A stretch of 64,000 nt of DNA from CAVRAW01 sp963716135. Lineage in GTDB: Bacteria > Planctomycetota > Planctomycetia > Pirellulales > JADZDJ01. Both the position numbers and the translations under genes were made by a program. This document shows positions 18,569 to 26,221 of the stretch, piece after piece (within the stretch, counting starts at the first letter, position 1; every line of letters begins with the position of its first letter). The notes below the pieces were generated by a model. The model searched no databases, had not been told where the DNA came from, and was given only the letters and a program-made list of their open reading frames with translations. Location: the NCBI GenBank assembly GCA_963716135.1, contig OY970289.1, forward strand, positions 1 to 64,000. The letters run 5' to 3'.

Positions 18569-19384
18569 ATGGCGACGTTCACGGACGATCTGCCGACAAG
18601 CTCACCTGATCCGCCCACTGTGCAAATTCTGCTTACGAACGACGATGGCATCTACGCTCCCGGCCTGGCGGCGATGCAACGGGCCCTGTTGCGATTGGGC
18701 GACGTGACCGTGGTCGCGCCCGCCACCGAGCAAAGCGGCGTCGGCCACAGCATCACCTTTCTGACGCCGCTGGTGGTTAAGGAAATCTACCAGGGCTCCA
18801 GTTGCCGCTGGGCCGTCGAAGGCAGCCCCGCCGATTCGGTCAAGCTGGGCATCAGCGAGTTCTGCCCGAAGCGTCCCGGCCTGGTCGTCAGCGGCATCAA
18901 CGGCGGCCTCAACGCCGGCATCAACGTGCTCTACAGCGGCACGGTCGCCGCCGCGATCGAAGGCGCCTTTTTCGGCATCACCAGCGTCGCCGTGTCGCTG
19001 GAATGGGACGAGCATGCGCAGTTCGACAAAGCCGCCGACATCGCCCTGTGGGTGATCGAAAAAATTCTCGCCAACCAGGGCAATCGAGCCCAACTGTACA
19101 ATTTGAATATCCCCACCCGAGCGTTGAACGGCGATTTCGAATTGAAAGTCGTCCCCATGGCCGTGGAACAATACGGCGAAAAATTCGAAAAACGAATCGA
19201 TCCCCGCGGCCGTAACTACTACTGGGCCGCCGGCGAGCCTCCCATGTCCCGCGGTGAAGAGGAAACCGACCTATCGGCCTTGGAAAAGGGCTACATCACG
19301 CTCACCCCGTTGCACTACGACATGACCCAGCGCGATATGCTCGATACAATGCAGCAATGGGACTGGGGCGCGCTGGTGCGATAA
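18569..19384 (+). CDS. surE: 5'/3'-nucleotidase SurE
   Basis: A nucleoside-5'(3')-monophosphate phosphatase of the SurE family. The hallmark QILLTNDDGIYAPGL carries the metal-binding NDD motif. The conserved GINGGLNAGINVLYSGTVAA and EGAFFGITSVAVS follow. At 271 aa it is slightly long. SurE normally begins directly with (M)xILLTNDDG, which here corresponds to a GTG at 18620, so the first 17 residues may not be translated. The promoter position favours that view. It is cytoplasmic and helps in stress survival and nucleotide turnover in known cases. It is divergent from guaA. Confidence 0.93.
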   Translation: MATFTDDLPTSSPDPPTVQILLTNDDGIYAPGLAAMQRALLRLGDVTVVAPATEQSGVGHSITFLTPLVVKEIYQGSSCRWAVEGSPADSVKLGISEFCPKRPGLVVSGINGGLNAGINVLYSGTVAAAIEGAFFGITSVAVSLEWDEHAQFDKAADIALWVIEKILANQGNRAQLYNLNIPTRALNGDFELKVVPMAVEQYGEKFEKRIDPRGRNYYWAAGEPPMSRGEEETDLSALEKGYITLTPLHYDMTQRDMLDTMQQWDWGALVR

Positions 19385-19412
19385 CGATCGAAAATACTTG
19401 GAGAGCGATACG

Positions 19413-20012
19413 ATGACTACTTACTTCTCTCGCTCCATCACGGCGTGCGCTGTGGTATTCGCCTCGACGCTTCTTGTCGCCGGTTGCGGTGAAGACTGGG
19501 ATAAAGCCACGCGCGACGCCGAACATACGCAAGACGCTCGACCGGCGCCAAAATTGGACGACGCTCCGCAAGCCGCCCCGGCGCAACAAACGGCCGCAGC
19601 GCCGCAATCAACTCCGGCGCCCAATACCGCTCCGGCGGCGGCGCCCGCTGCTGCACCCGCCGCCGCACCCGCCGCTGGTGCATCGCCCGCGGTGCAAAAC
19701 CTCCCGCCGCAAATGGAGAAAATGCGGTCCGGCGTCGGCGTGCAAGGGCAGGGCTACGGCGGCGGAATTCTCACCGAGCCGGTCACCGAATATTTCCAAC
19801 AGCGCGACCGCATCGCCTTCGAAATTCAGGTTCCCCATCAACTCCAGTTGTGGAAGGCCGAACACAACAACCGAAACCCGCGCGACAAGAAGGAATACGT
19901 CAAAGAGATTCTCGAACCGTGCGGCGTCACATTGCCCGACCTGCCGCCAGGCAAGCAGTACTACTACGACGCCAAAACCGGCGATCTATTGGTCGGCCCG
20001 GAAAAGAAATAG
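19413..20012 (+). CDS. Hypothetical Pro/Ala-rich lipoprotein
   Basis: A 199-aa predicted lipoprotein. ATG 19413 has GGAGAG 7 nt upstream and gives MTTYFSRSITACAVVFASTLLVAGC with a clean lipobox. A long linker of Ala, Pro and Gln repeats (residues about 45-95) is followed by a compact C-terminal domain of about 75 residues (EYFQQRDRIAFEIQVPHQLQ ... KEYVKEILEPCGVTLPDLPP, then YYYDAKTGDLLV). This build of an anchor, a flexible linker and a small globular end suggests a periplasmic or outer-membrane-tethered domain. The family is not recognised. It starts 28 nt after surE and may share its transcript. Confidence 0.82.
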   Translation: MTTYFSRSITACAVVFASTLLVAGCGEDWDKATRDAEHTQDARPAPKLDDAPQAAPAQQTAAAPQSTPAPNTAPAAAPAAAPAAAPAAGASPAVQNLPPQMEKMRSGVGVQGQGYGGGILTEPVTEYFQQRDRIAFEIQVPHQLQLWKAEHNNRNPRDKKEYVKEILEPCGVTLPDLPPGKQYYYDAKTGDLLVGPEKK

Positions 20013-20022
20013 CTCGCGAAGG

Positions 20023-20105
20023 AATGACCAATGACCAAATCCCAATAACCAATGTCGGCGGCTTCCGCGCAGCGTTTGGTCATTCGTGCTTGGTCATTGG
20101 TCATT
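20023..20105. repeat. Long inverted repeat of the word (A)ATGACC
   Basis: The left arm contains AATGACCAATGACCAA (20023-20038) and the right arm its exact complement, TTGGTCATTGGTCATT (20090-20105). Less regular copies of the same word (CAATAACCAA, TTTGGTCATT) lie between them. The whole would fold into a long imperfect hairpin. The right arm supplies the last codons of the membrane protein at 20094. Confidence 0.85.
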
Positions 20106-20330
20106 TCTATTCGGCGGCCCCAGCGAATTAATCGCTGAAACAATCACCAGCGCGATCAGGTCGATCGCCCACAGCGCAAATAGCACCAGCCCCATGCGAT
20201 CCAGGATCGCCGCCCCCACCTGGTCCTGCATGCCCGCCAGCAGCCGCCCCAGCGCGTACAGCACGCACAACACGATCGGCAGGCCCAAAGCCCCGACGAT
20301 CAGCCCCACGATGGCTCGCTGCGATATCAC
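20094..20330 (-). CDS. Small two-helix membrane protein
   Basis: A 78-aa protein starting at GTG 20330 with GGGAG 8 nt upstream. Two hydrophobic segments are visible: AIVGLIVGALGLPIVLCVLY (about 6-25) and MGLVLFALWAIDLIALVIVS (about 46-65), separated by a short amphipathic stretch (LGRLLAGMQDQVG). The last residues (NRNDQ) are encoded by the right arm of the adjacent inverted repeat. This shows the repeat has reached or reshaped the 3' end of the gene. Function unknown. Confidence 0.7.
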   Translation of the reverse strand: MISQRAIVGLIVGALGLPIVLCVLYALGRLLAGMQDQVGAAILDRMGLVLFALWAIDLIALVIVSAINSLGPPNRNDQ

Positions 20331-20486
20331 GCCGCTTTCTCCCAGGTGCGTTGATGGGGATTGTGCGGGTTGTATCGGCCAATGTCAACCAGTCCGATCG
20401 CCGCGTTAAACGCAATTTCGGTTGGCGGCTTAGCACGCGAAACCGCGGCGTTTGCAGCCCCGCACCCCTCGGGTCAGAATGGAGTT

Positions 20487-22808
20487 ATGCGCTTTCGCAG
20501 CAAAACATTGTCGGCGGCGATGCTCTGCGCAGTCCTAGCGACTGCCGCCTTTGCAGCCGGCGGCGACAAGATCACGCTCAAAGACGGCCGCATCATCGAA
20601 GGCAAATTCACGCGCCTGCCGTCGTTGTTGGTCGATATCCGCTCGCACGATTCCGGCGACAAACCCACCAGCAAGCTCGTCGTCATGTCCGACAACGAAC
20701 TCTCGCGCACCTATTTCCCCTGGCGCTATGTGGAAGCGATCGATCCCAGCCCGCCGGGCCAGCGTCAGGAACAAATCGACGTTCCGCAGAACGTCGATAA
20801 TTCCGGCATGCGCGTCGGCAGCGTAGGCCCCGCCCTGGAAGTCACGCCGTTCGACCAGTTCGGCCGCCGCACCTACTCCATGCTCACCAAGCAAGGCCGC
20901 GTCGACGTGATTCAAGGCATCACGCGCATCACGCCGGTATGGTGTCACGTCGAAGGCCTGCAAGTACAGGGCGTGCCTTCGTTCGTGTGGGACATGCGCC
21001 TGGCCACCAGTTCGATTCCGCGGCAAACGCTCTCCCAAATCCTCAACCATCTGATCGATCCCAAAGACGCCGACGAACGCATGAAAGTCGTCCGACTTTA
21101 CCTGCAAGCCGAACGCTATCAGGATGCCGAAGCGGAATTGAACCAGATCATCCAGGATTTTCCCGATCGCCAATCGCTCCGCGACGTCGCCCGCGACATC
21201 AAGCAGCAGGGCGCTTTGAAAATCCTCAAGGAAATCGACGTGCGCCGCGAGGCAGGCCAGCATCAGCTCGCGCTCACCATGCTCCAGCAGTTTCCCGCCG
21301 AAGGCATCAGCGGCGAAATCTTGCAGCAGGTGCGCACCAAGCTCGACGACTACAACCAACTGCAGCTTCAAGGCCAGAAGGTCATCCAGCAAATCGGCGA
21401 AATCGCCGCAGGCCTGACCGACGCCGGCCTGCGCACCCGGCTGGCCCCGATCGTCAAGGAAATCAGCGACGAACTGGCCCTGGGCACGATGGACCGCATG
21501 GCCACCTACCGCCGCTTCGCCGACGATCCGCAATCCACGCCCGACCACCGGCTGTCGCTGGCCATCAGCGGTTGGGTCGCGGGGGCCAATCTGGCCACGG
21601 AGAATTTGCAGACGGCGATGTCGATGGTCGAACTGCGCAATTTGGCGCGCGCCTACTTCAACGAAGAAACCATCCCCAAGCGTAACGCCATCTTCGCCAA
21701 GATGCAGGCTCAGGAAGCCATGTCAATGAAGCTCTTGAGCGCGCTGATTACAAACATGAAGCCGCCGGTTGAAACCCCGCCGCAAGAGCTCCCCGGGTTT
21801 TATGAATTGAACATTCCAGGCATCCCGGGGGAGCAGGAAGTCACTTACTACGTTCAGCTCCCGCCGGAGTACGATCCGCACGTCTCTTATCCGTGCATCG
21901 TGGCCCTCAACGGGTTGTTCAATTCGCCGCAGTTGGAAATCGACTGGTGGGCAGGCGAATGGGTCAAAAAAAACGATCGGCAGTTTCGTTACGGCCAGGC
22001 CACGCGGTTGGGATACATCGTCATCGCTCCGGTTTGGCTTAAGCCGCATCAGCAGCAATACGAAGGCTCCCCCCGCGAGCATGCCGCGGTGCTGGGCGTG
22101 CTGCGCGACGCCTGCCGCAGGTTTGCCATCGACACCGATCGCGTTTTCCTAAGCGGGCACTCGTTGGGGGGCAACGCCGCCTGGGACATCGGCCTGGCGC
22201 ATCCCGATCTTTGGGCCGGCATCATTCCCATCACCGCCACCGCCGAACAATCGGTTTCCACCTACCGAAAGAATGGCGAACATTTGCCGATGTATTTCGT
22301 CTGCGGCGAGCTCGACGGAGACAAGCTGCAGAAAAACTCCGCCGACTTCGAGTACTACATGAATCGTCAATTGGCCTACGATTGCACCATGGTCGATTAT
22401 CTCGGCCGCGGCCACGAAAATTTTTCCGACGACATCCTCCACATCTTCGATTGGATGGGCGCAAGAACGCGCGATTTCTTCCCCAAGGAATTCAGCGTTT
22501 ACACGCAGCGGGCGATCGATAATTTCTTCTGGTGGGTCGAACTGCGCGATTTCCAGCCGCCCCAAGGGCGATCTATCTCGGTCGACGCCAGCATCGGCGG
22601 CAACAACAGCGTGAACGTGAAGACCGGCGGCAAGCTGACCGTCTGGCTCTCGCCGGAAATCGTCGACTTCGCCCGCCCCATCACCGTCACGCAAGGCAGC
22701 ACCCGCCTGGCGCCATCGAACGCCATCCATCCCGACCCGCTGGTGCTGCTGGAAGATGCCCGCACCCGCGCCGACCGCAAACATCCGTTTTGGGCGAAGG
22801 TGGAGTGA
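20487..22808 (+). CDS. Secreted protein with C-terminal alpha/beta-hydrolase (esterase) domain
   Basis: A 773-aa exported protein. From ATG 20487 it begins MRFRSKTLSAAMLCAVLATA with a signal peptide ending AFAAGG; the frame is open further upstream but without a signal. Residues 30-120 form a small beta domain (DKITLKDGRIIEGKFTRLPS). Residues 190-430 are helical and TPR-like (RLYLQAERYQDAEAELNQII). The final 300 residues are an alpha/beta hydrolase of the PHB-depolymerase/esterase-D kind: VTYYVQLPPEYDPHVSYPC, nucleophile Ser559 in GHSLGG, and a likely catalytic His in RGHENFSDDI. The substrate is unknown but would be outside the cytoplasm. Confidence 0.87.
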   Translation: MRFRSKTLSAAMLCAVLATAAFAAGGDKITLKDGRIIEGKFTRLPSLLVDIRSHDSGDKPTSKLVVMSDNELSRTYFPWRYVEAIDPSPPGQRQEQIDVPQNVDNSGMRVGSVGPALEVTPFDQFGRRTYSMLTKQGRVDVIQGITRITPVWCHVEGLQVQGVPSFVWDMRLATSSIPRQTLSQILNHLIDPKDADERMKVVRLYLQAERYQDAEAELNQIIQDFPDRQSLRDVARDIKQQGALKILKEIDVRREAGQHQLALTMLQQFPAEGISGEILQQVRTKLDDYNQLQLQGQKVIQQIGEIAAGLTDAGLRTRLAPIVKEISDELALGTMDRMATYRRFADDPQSTPDHRLSLAISGWVAGANLATENLQTAMSMVELRNLARAYFNEETIPKRNAIFAKMQAQEAMSMKLLSALITNMKPPVETPPQELPGFYELNIPGIPGEQEVTYYVQLPPEYDPHVSYPCIVALNGLFNSPQLEIDWWAGEWVKKNDRQFRYGQATRLGYIVIAPVWLKPHQQQYEGSPREHAAVLGVLRDACRRFAIDTDRVFLSGHSLGGNAAWDIGLAHPDLWAGIIPITATAEQSVSTYRKNGEHLPMYFVCGELDGDKLQKNSADFEYYMNRQLAYDCTMVDYLGRGHENFSDDILHIFDWMGARTRDFFPKEFSVYTQRAIDNFFWWVELRDFQPPQGRSISVDASIGGNNSVNVKTGGKLTVWLSPEIVDFARPITVTQGSTRLAPSNAIHPDPLVLLEDARTRADRKHPFWAKVE

Positions 22809-22887
22809 GCGGAGTGAATCAATTCAAGGGGGGACGCTGCTTTCAATGGGTTTAAGAAGGGGTAAACTGTCTGGCGCTTTGCAGTCC

Positions 22888-22922
22888 GTACTCAGTACTT
22901 AGTACTCGGTACGCAGTACTTT
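22888..22922. repeat. GTAC-core heptamer repeat, left of IVP gene
   Basis: Five contiguous heptamers with a palindromic core: GTACTCA, GTACTTA, GTACTCG, GTACGCA and GTACTTT. They end 14 nt before the four-helix-bundle start codon. The same word reappears just after that gene's stop. Confidence 0.85.
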
Positions 22923-22936
22923 AATTGGGAACATCC

Positions 22937-23454
22937 ATGCCTGCCGCCCGATCGTTTACTGAACTTCGCTTCTGGCAGCGCGCCCGGCAGTGGCCGAAGG
23001 ATATTTTCAGCCAAACGCAAAACGCTCCGTTTGCGCCGACCTACGGCTTGTTGTGCAAATCAACGACTCGTCCGAATCCGTGATGGCGAACATCGCCGAA
23101 GGCTTTGGCCGGGGGACTCAGGAAGAATTTATCACCTTCCTGGGCTACGCTTTGGGAAGCCTCGACGAAACCCAGTCGCACTTGTGCGCCGCGCATGACC
23201 GCGGCTATTTGGAAAACGAACCGTTTCGCACTCTTTGGGGTGAAGGGGTCGAGATTCGCAAGCTCACCGTCGCCTTCATCCGCTCGATGATCCTGCCGCG
23301 CGGCGGCGTGCGCACGCTGGGCCGACCCGTAAGTTGGTCGAACCGCGTCTGGGAAATCTATGAACGCGTGACCGGCCAGCCGCGGCCAAAGATGTTCGAA
23401 ACACAAGCTGAGGAAGTTGTGGCGGCAGCTTACAACGACCAGCCGCCGATGTAG
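22937..23454 (+). CDS. Four-helix-bundle protein (23S rRNA IVP family), frameshifted
   Basis: A TIGR02436/S23-type four-helix-bundle protein, about 172 aa. Helix 1 is SFTELRFWQRARQWPKDIFS. After a 1-nt frame change at about 23030-23042 the family signature SVMANIAEGFGRGTQEEFIT follows, then LGYALGSLDETQSHLCAAHD and a longer C-terminal tail than usual. Members were first found inside insertions of 23S rRNA genes and also occur alone. Avd, the accessory protein of diversity-generating retroelements, shares the fold. Here the gene is free-standing and bracketed on both sides by the same GTAC heptamer, with a gene remnant directly beyond. This suggests it arrived or moves as a small cassette. Molecular function unknown. 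Confidence 0.85.
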
Positions 23455-23460
23455 CACGGC

Positions 23461-23481
23461 GTACTCTGTACACAGTACTTG
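23461..23481. repeat. GTAC-core heptamer repeat, right of IVP gene
   Basis: Three contiguous heptamers, GTACTCT, GTACACA and GTACTTG, lie 6 nt after the four-helix-bundle stop. They match the word of the five-unit array on the other side of the gene and abut the pseudogene remnant at 23484. Confidence 0.8.
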
Positions 23482-23483
23482 AA

Positions 23484-23655
23484 TCACGGCCGTCCCGCGC
23501 TGCTCAACTCCGTCGGGCCCTGCATGCCCGCCACGATCGGTTGATTGGCCACGCTGAAACCGGTGATGAGCCAGCCGTCGTCGAGGGTGGTCACGATCGT
23601 GCTTGCGGGGCCGAAGTAGTGGAGAATGGCGTCGATGGCGAGCGCGTCAACGGGG
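23484..23655 (-). pseudogene. 3' remnant of a DUF3352-like gene
   Basis: The minus strand reads VDALAIDAILHYFGPAS, then IVTTLDDGWLITGFSVANQP and IVAGMQGPTELSSAGRP to a stop at 23484-23486. It closely matches the last 55 residues of the full gene at 38226-40196 (HYFGPAGTVVTSLDDGWLIT, FSVANQPIVAGVQGPTELSS). The rest of that gene is missing: the remnant begins right after the stop of the cupin gene. It is a truncated second copy, with the break next to the four-helix-bundle cassette. Confidence 0.85.
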
Positions 23656-24015
23656 CTACACGCCGATTAGTTCGACGTTGAAATCTTGAGGGCGGCGGAG
23701 GATGGTCACCAGGAGCGAGGCGTTTTCGATTCCCCGCAGGGAAAACGGTTCCTGCACCAGCAGGTACAGCAATTGGCCGGCGCGCACGTCGTAGGTTTCG
23801 CCGAGAGTGGTTAAGGAGATGCGGCCTTCCAGGCAGTGGAGGATGATTTCGCCGTGGGCCTCGTACGTCGGCAGATTCGCGCCCGCGGGCATGAAGAGCT
23901 GGACAATTTCCATATCGTTCGTTTTGACCAGCGATGTTTTCTGCTTCGCCTCCGGTGACGCTGCCAGCGGTTGGATGGCGACTAGTTCGCCGGGGCTGCC
24001 GATTAGCTTTATCAT
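23656..24015 (-). CDS. Cupin-fold protein
   Basis: A 119-aa single-domain cupin. The start at 24015 has GGGAG about 7 nt upstream. The barrel strands read IVQLFMPAGANLPTYEAHGE, IILHCLEGRISLTTLGE and YDVRAGQLLYLLVQEPFSLR. One of the usual metal-binding His residues may be the H of EAHGE, but the full HxH set is not complete. It is the last gene of the GT4 - toroid - GH130 operon (73 nt after GH130). An inferred role is sensing or binding a small ligand, perhaps linked to osmotic or carbohydrate stress. Confidence 0.82.
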   Translation of the reverse strand: MIKLIGSPGELVAIQPLAASPEAKQKTSLVKTNDMEIVQLFMPAGANLPTYEAHGEIILHCLEGRISLTTLGETYDVRAGQLLYLLVQEPFSLRGIENASLLVTILRRPQDFNVELIGV

Positions 24016-24088
24016 TGCGTATTACTCCCTTGTTCTGTTCGAAGCGATGGAATTCCTGAAAGGCCTGGCGAGACGCCCGGATGGACGA

Positions 24089-25093
24089 TCAATCCAAAGA
24101 GGCCATTCCTGGGCGCTTTCGCACGGAGGGGGCGGGGCAGGTGCGCAGATAGTCGAGCAGCTCGGACAATTGGGCGGTGGCCAGCGCCACGCAACTGTCG
24201 GCGCCGCCGTAGTACATGCGGATTTCGCCGCTGGGCTTGTCCAGAATCCAGCCACATGGAAACACCACGCCGTTGACATCGCCGTGACGCTCGTAGGCCA
24301 TCTCGGGCGCCATGATCCACTCGTCGGTGCGGCGCAGCACGCGACAGGGATCTTCCAAATCGAGCAGGGCCATTCCTAAACGGTACAAGCAGCCGCCGGC
24401 TGTGGAGCGCACGCCGTGGTACAGCAGCAACCAGCCTTCGGGAGTTTCCAGCGGGGGCGGGCTGAGGCCGATCTTGTTGGCATCCCACCAGGCGCCGCGG
24501 CGTGCGTGCATCAGGATGTGGTGGTCGCCCCAGTGCGTCAGATCGGGTGAGAACGAAAGCCAGATGTGCGCGCCCGAGCTGCCGGTGGAAACCGGGCGAT
24601 GGATCATGGCATAGCGGCCGTCGAACTTGCGCGGAAATACGGCAGCATCTTTGTCTTCCGGGGGCATGACTGGGCCGAGACGCGAGAAGGTTTTGAAGTC
24701 TTTCGTTTCGGCCAGCGAGACCATGGGACCGCTGGGTGAAAAAGCCGTGTAGGCGATAATCCAGGCGGCGCGGTCTTCGACCCACGTCAAGCGCGGGTCT
24801 TCGACGCCCCACGCTTCTTCCGAGTAGTTTGCCGGATCGGGGGCGAAGCTGGGTTTGGAATCGATCTGCCAGTTCGAAATGCCGTCGTTGCTGCGGGCGA
24901 CGGTGAGGTGCGAATGGCCGCGGCGGTCTTCGACGCGCACCAGCAACACGGTTTCATCGCCTACCTGGCAGGCCCCGGCGTTGAACACGGTGTGTGCGGG
25001 GTAGGGCCAGTCGGCGGCCGTGAGGATCGGGTTGGCTTCGTGGCGGTGAAACAGTTCCGTGTACAAGGTAGGCGTTTTCGATTCGAGCAGCAT
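24089..25093 (-). CDS. Glycoside hydrolase family 130 (mannoside phosphorylase type)
   Basis: A 334-aa five-bladed propeller enzyme of GH130, a family that cleaves beta-mannosides by phosphorolysis or hydrolysis. Visible family features: HRHEANPILTAADWPYPAHT at the start, VFNAGACQVGDETVLLVRVE, the acid-bearing WGVEDPRLTW, DKDAAVFPRKFDGRYAMIHR, and WWDANKIGLSPPPLETPEGW with LLYHGV. There is no signal peptide, so it acts in the cytoplasm. The start at 25093 has GGAGAAGGA upstream. It lies between the toroid protein and the cupin in one minus-strand operon. The glycan made or recycled is probably a mannoside, but this is inferred from the family only. Confidence 0.92.
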   Translation of the reverse strand: MLLESKTPTLYTELFHRHEANPILTAADWPYPAHTVFNAGACQVGDETVLLVRVEDRRGHSHLTVARSNDGISNWQIDSKPSFAPDPANYSEEAWGVEDPRLTWVEDRAAWIIAYTAFSPSGPMVSLAETKDFKTFSRLGPVMPPEDKDAAVFPRKFDGRYAMIHRPVSTGSSGAHIWLSFSPDLTHWGDHHILMHARRGAWWDANKIGLSPPPLETPEGWLLLYHGVRSTAGGCLYRLGMALLDLEDPCRVLRRTDEWIMAPEMAYERHGDVNGVVFPCGWILDKPSGEIRMYYGGADSCVALATAQLSELLDYLRTCPAPSVRKRPGMASLD

Positions 25094-25135
25094 TTGGATT
25101 TCCTTCTCCAGGCGGGACGGGGTTATGTTGTCAAC

Positions 25136-26221
25136 CTAAGCGGGATCAGGCGCGGGGGCGGTCGCTTCGTACCGATCGTTCAAAATGAGCTGCATTTCCA
25201 GGTTGTGGATTTCCGACCACAAAAAGGCGAGCGTCGATTCCGCGCCCTGGTTGCGGTTCACACCGAAAGGTTGCAGGCCGTCGAAGCAGGCGCCGCAGTG
25301 GAAATCGGCGAGCGGCTCTTTCAAGCTGTTCTGACCGTGGAACCAATCGTGGGCCCGGCAGAAAGTTGTTAAATAGCGTTGGTCTTTCAACAATTCGAAT
25401 GCAGTGAGCGCGGCATCGGCCATCGTGGAAGCTTCCACGGGTTGCTGATCGTACAGCGATTTGCTTTCACCGTGCGGATACCAATCGCTGTTTCCGACCG
25501 GCCAAAACACATTTTTAGCCGTCGTCGCGCGATCCAGGAAGGTGAACGATTCTTCGGCCACCTCGATCAGGCCTTTTTCGGGCCAGCGCTTGCAGGCGAC
25601 GAATAAAGCGTGCGGCAACACGGCATTGGCGTAGGTTAGGCGCGACTCGAACCATTGCCAATCGGGGCGCTGGGAGCGGCGGTAGCATTCCACCAGGCGA
25701 TCCGCTGAAAAGCGAGCCACGGCCTCGAGCGGTTCGACGTTCTTCACCTTTGCCTTCCGCAGATGTCCCCATGCCAGGATCACGTAGGCTTGCGCGCGCA
25801 GGCTACGCAGTTCGGCTAGGGCCGGCAAAACTGCTTCGATCAATTCTCGCGCGAGCAAGCGGTATCCAACGGGCAAGTCGCTGCCGAGCACTTCGGCCAG
25901 AGCGTGGACAGCCTGGCCTTGGCAGTCGCCGGTGCCCCCCACATCCAACCAGCCGCGCTGGTAACTCAAGAAGTTGTGAAAGCCGCGCACCGGACAGCGT
26001 GCGTGCTCCAAAAAGCTCAGATACGTTGTGATCCGATTCAACATGCGCTCATCCGGATCGTGCGACCACAGACGGGTGCACAGACGCAGCGCCCTCGCAT
26101 TATCGTCGGTCGTGTATCCGCTCTCGCGGCGCGGGATGCTGTAGATGGCATGTTGGATCAGACCGGTGGAGTCGGTCATTCGATCCAAGTGATCCAGCGA
26201 GAGCCAATCGTGTACGGGCAT
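25136..26221 (-). CDS. Predicted (alpha/alpha)6 toroid carbohydrate protein
   Basis: A 361-aa cytoplasmic protein beginning MPVHDWLSLDHLDRMTDSTG. The start overlaps the stop of the upstream glycosyltransferase by one base (TAATG), which implies translational coupling. The sequence is nearly all helical, with repeated aromatic and acidic motifs (RESGYTTDDNARALRLCTRL, QAYVILAWGHL, SRLTYANAVLPHALFVACKR, PVEASTMADAALTAFELL), typical of glycoside-hydrolase-like toroids. DDNARAL and ESRLTYANA are good candidates for active-site Asp/Glu. I know of similar proteins beside GT4 and GH130 genes but cannot name a reaction. Confidence 0.8.
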   Translation of the reverse strand: MPVHDWLSLDHLDRMTDSTGLIQHAIYSIPRRESGYTTDDNARALRLCTRLWSHDPDERMLNRITTYLSFLEHARCPVRGFHNFLSYQRGWLDVGGTGDCQGQAVHALAEVLGSDLPVGYRLLARELIEAVLPALAELRSLRAQAYVILAWGHLRKAKVKNVEPLEAVARFSADRLVECYRRSQRPDWQWFESRLTYANAVLPHALFVACKRWPEKGLIEVAEESFTFLDRATTAKNVFWPVGNSDWYPHGESKSLYDQQPVEASTMADAALTAFELLKDQRYLTTFCRAHDWFHGQNSLKEPLADFHCGACFDGLQPFGVNRNQGAESTLAFLWSEIHNLEMQLILNDRYEATAPAPDPA

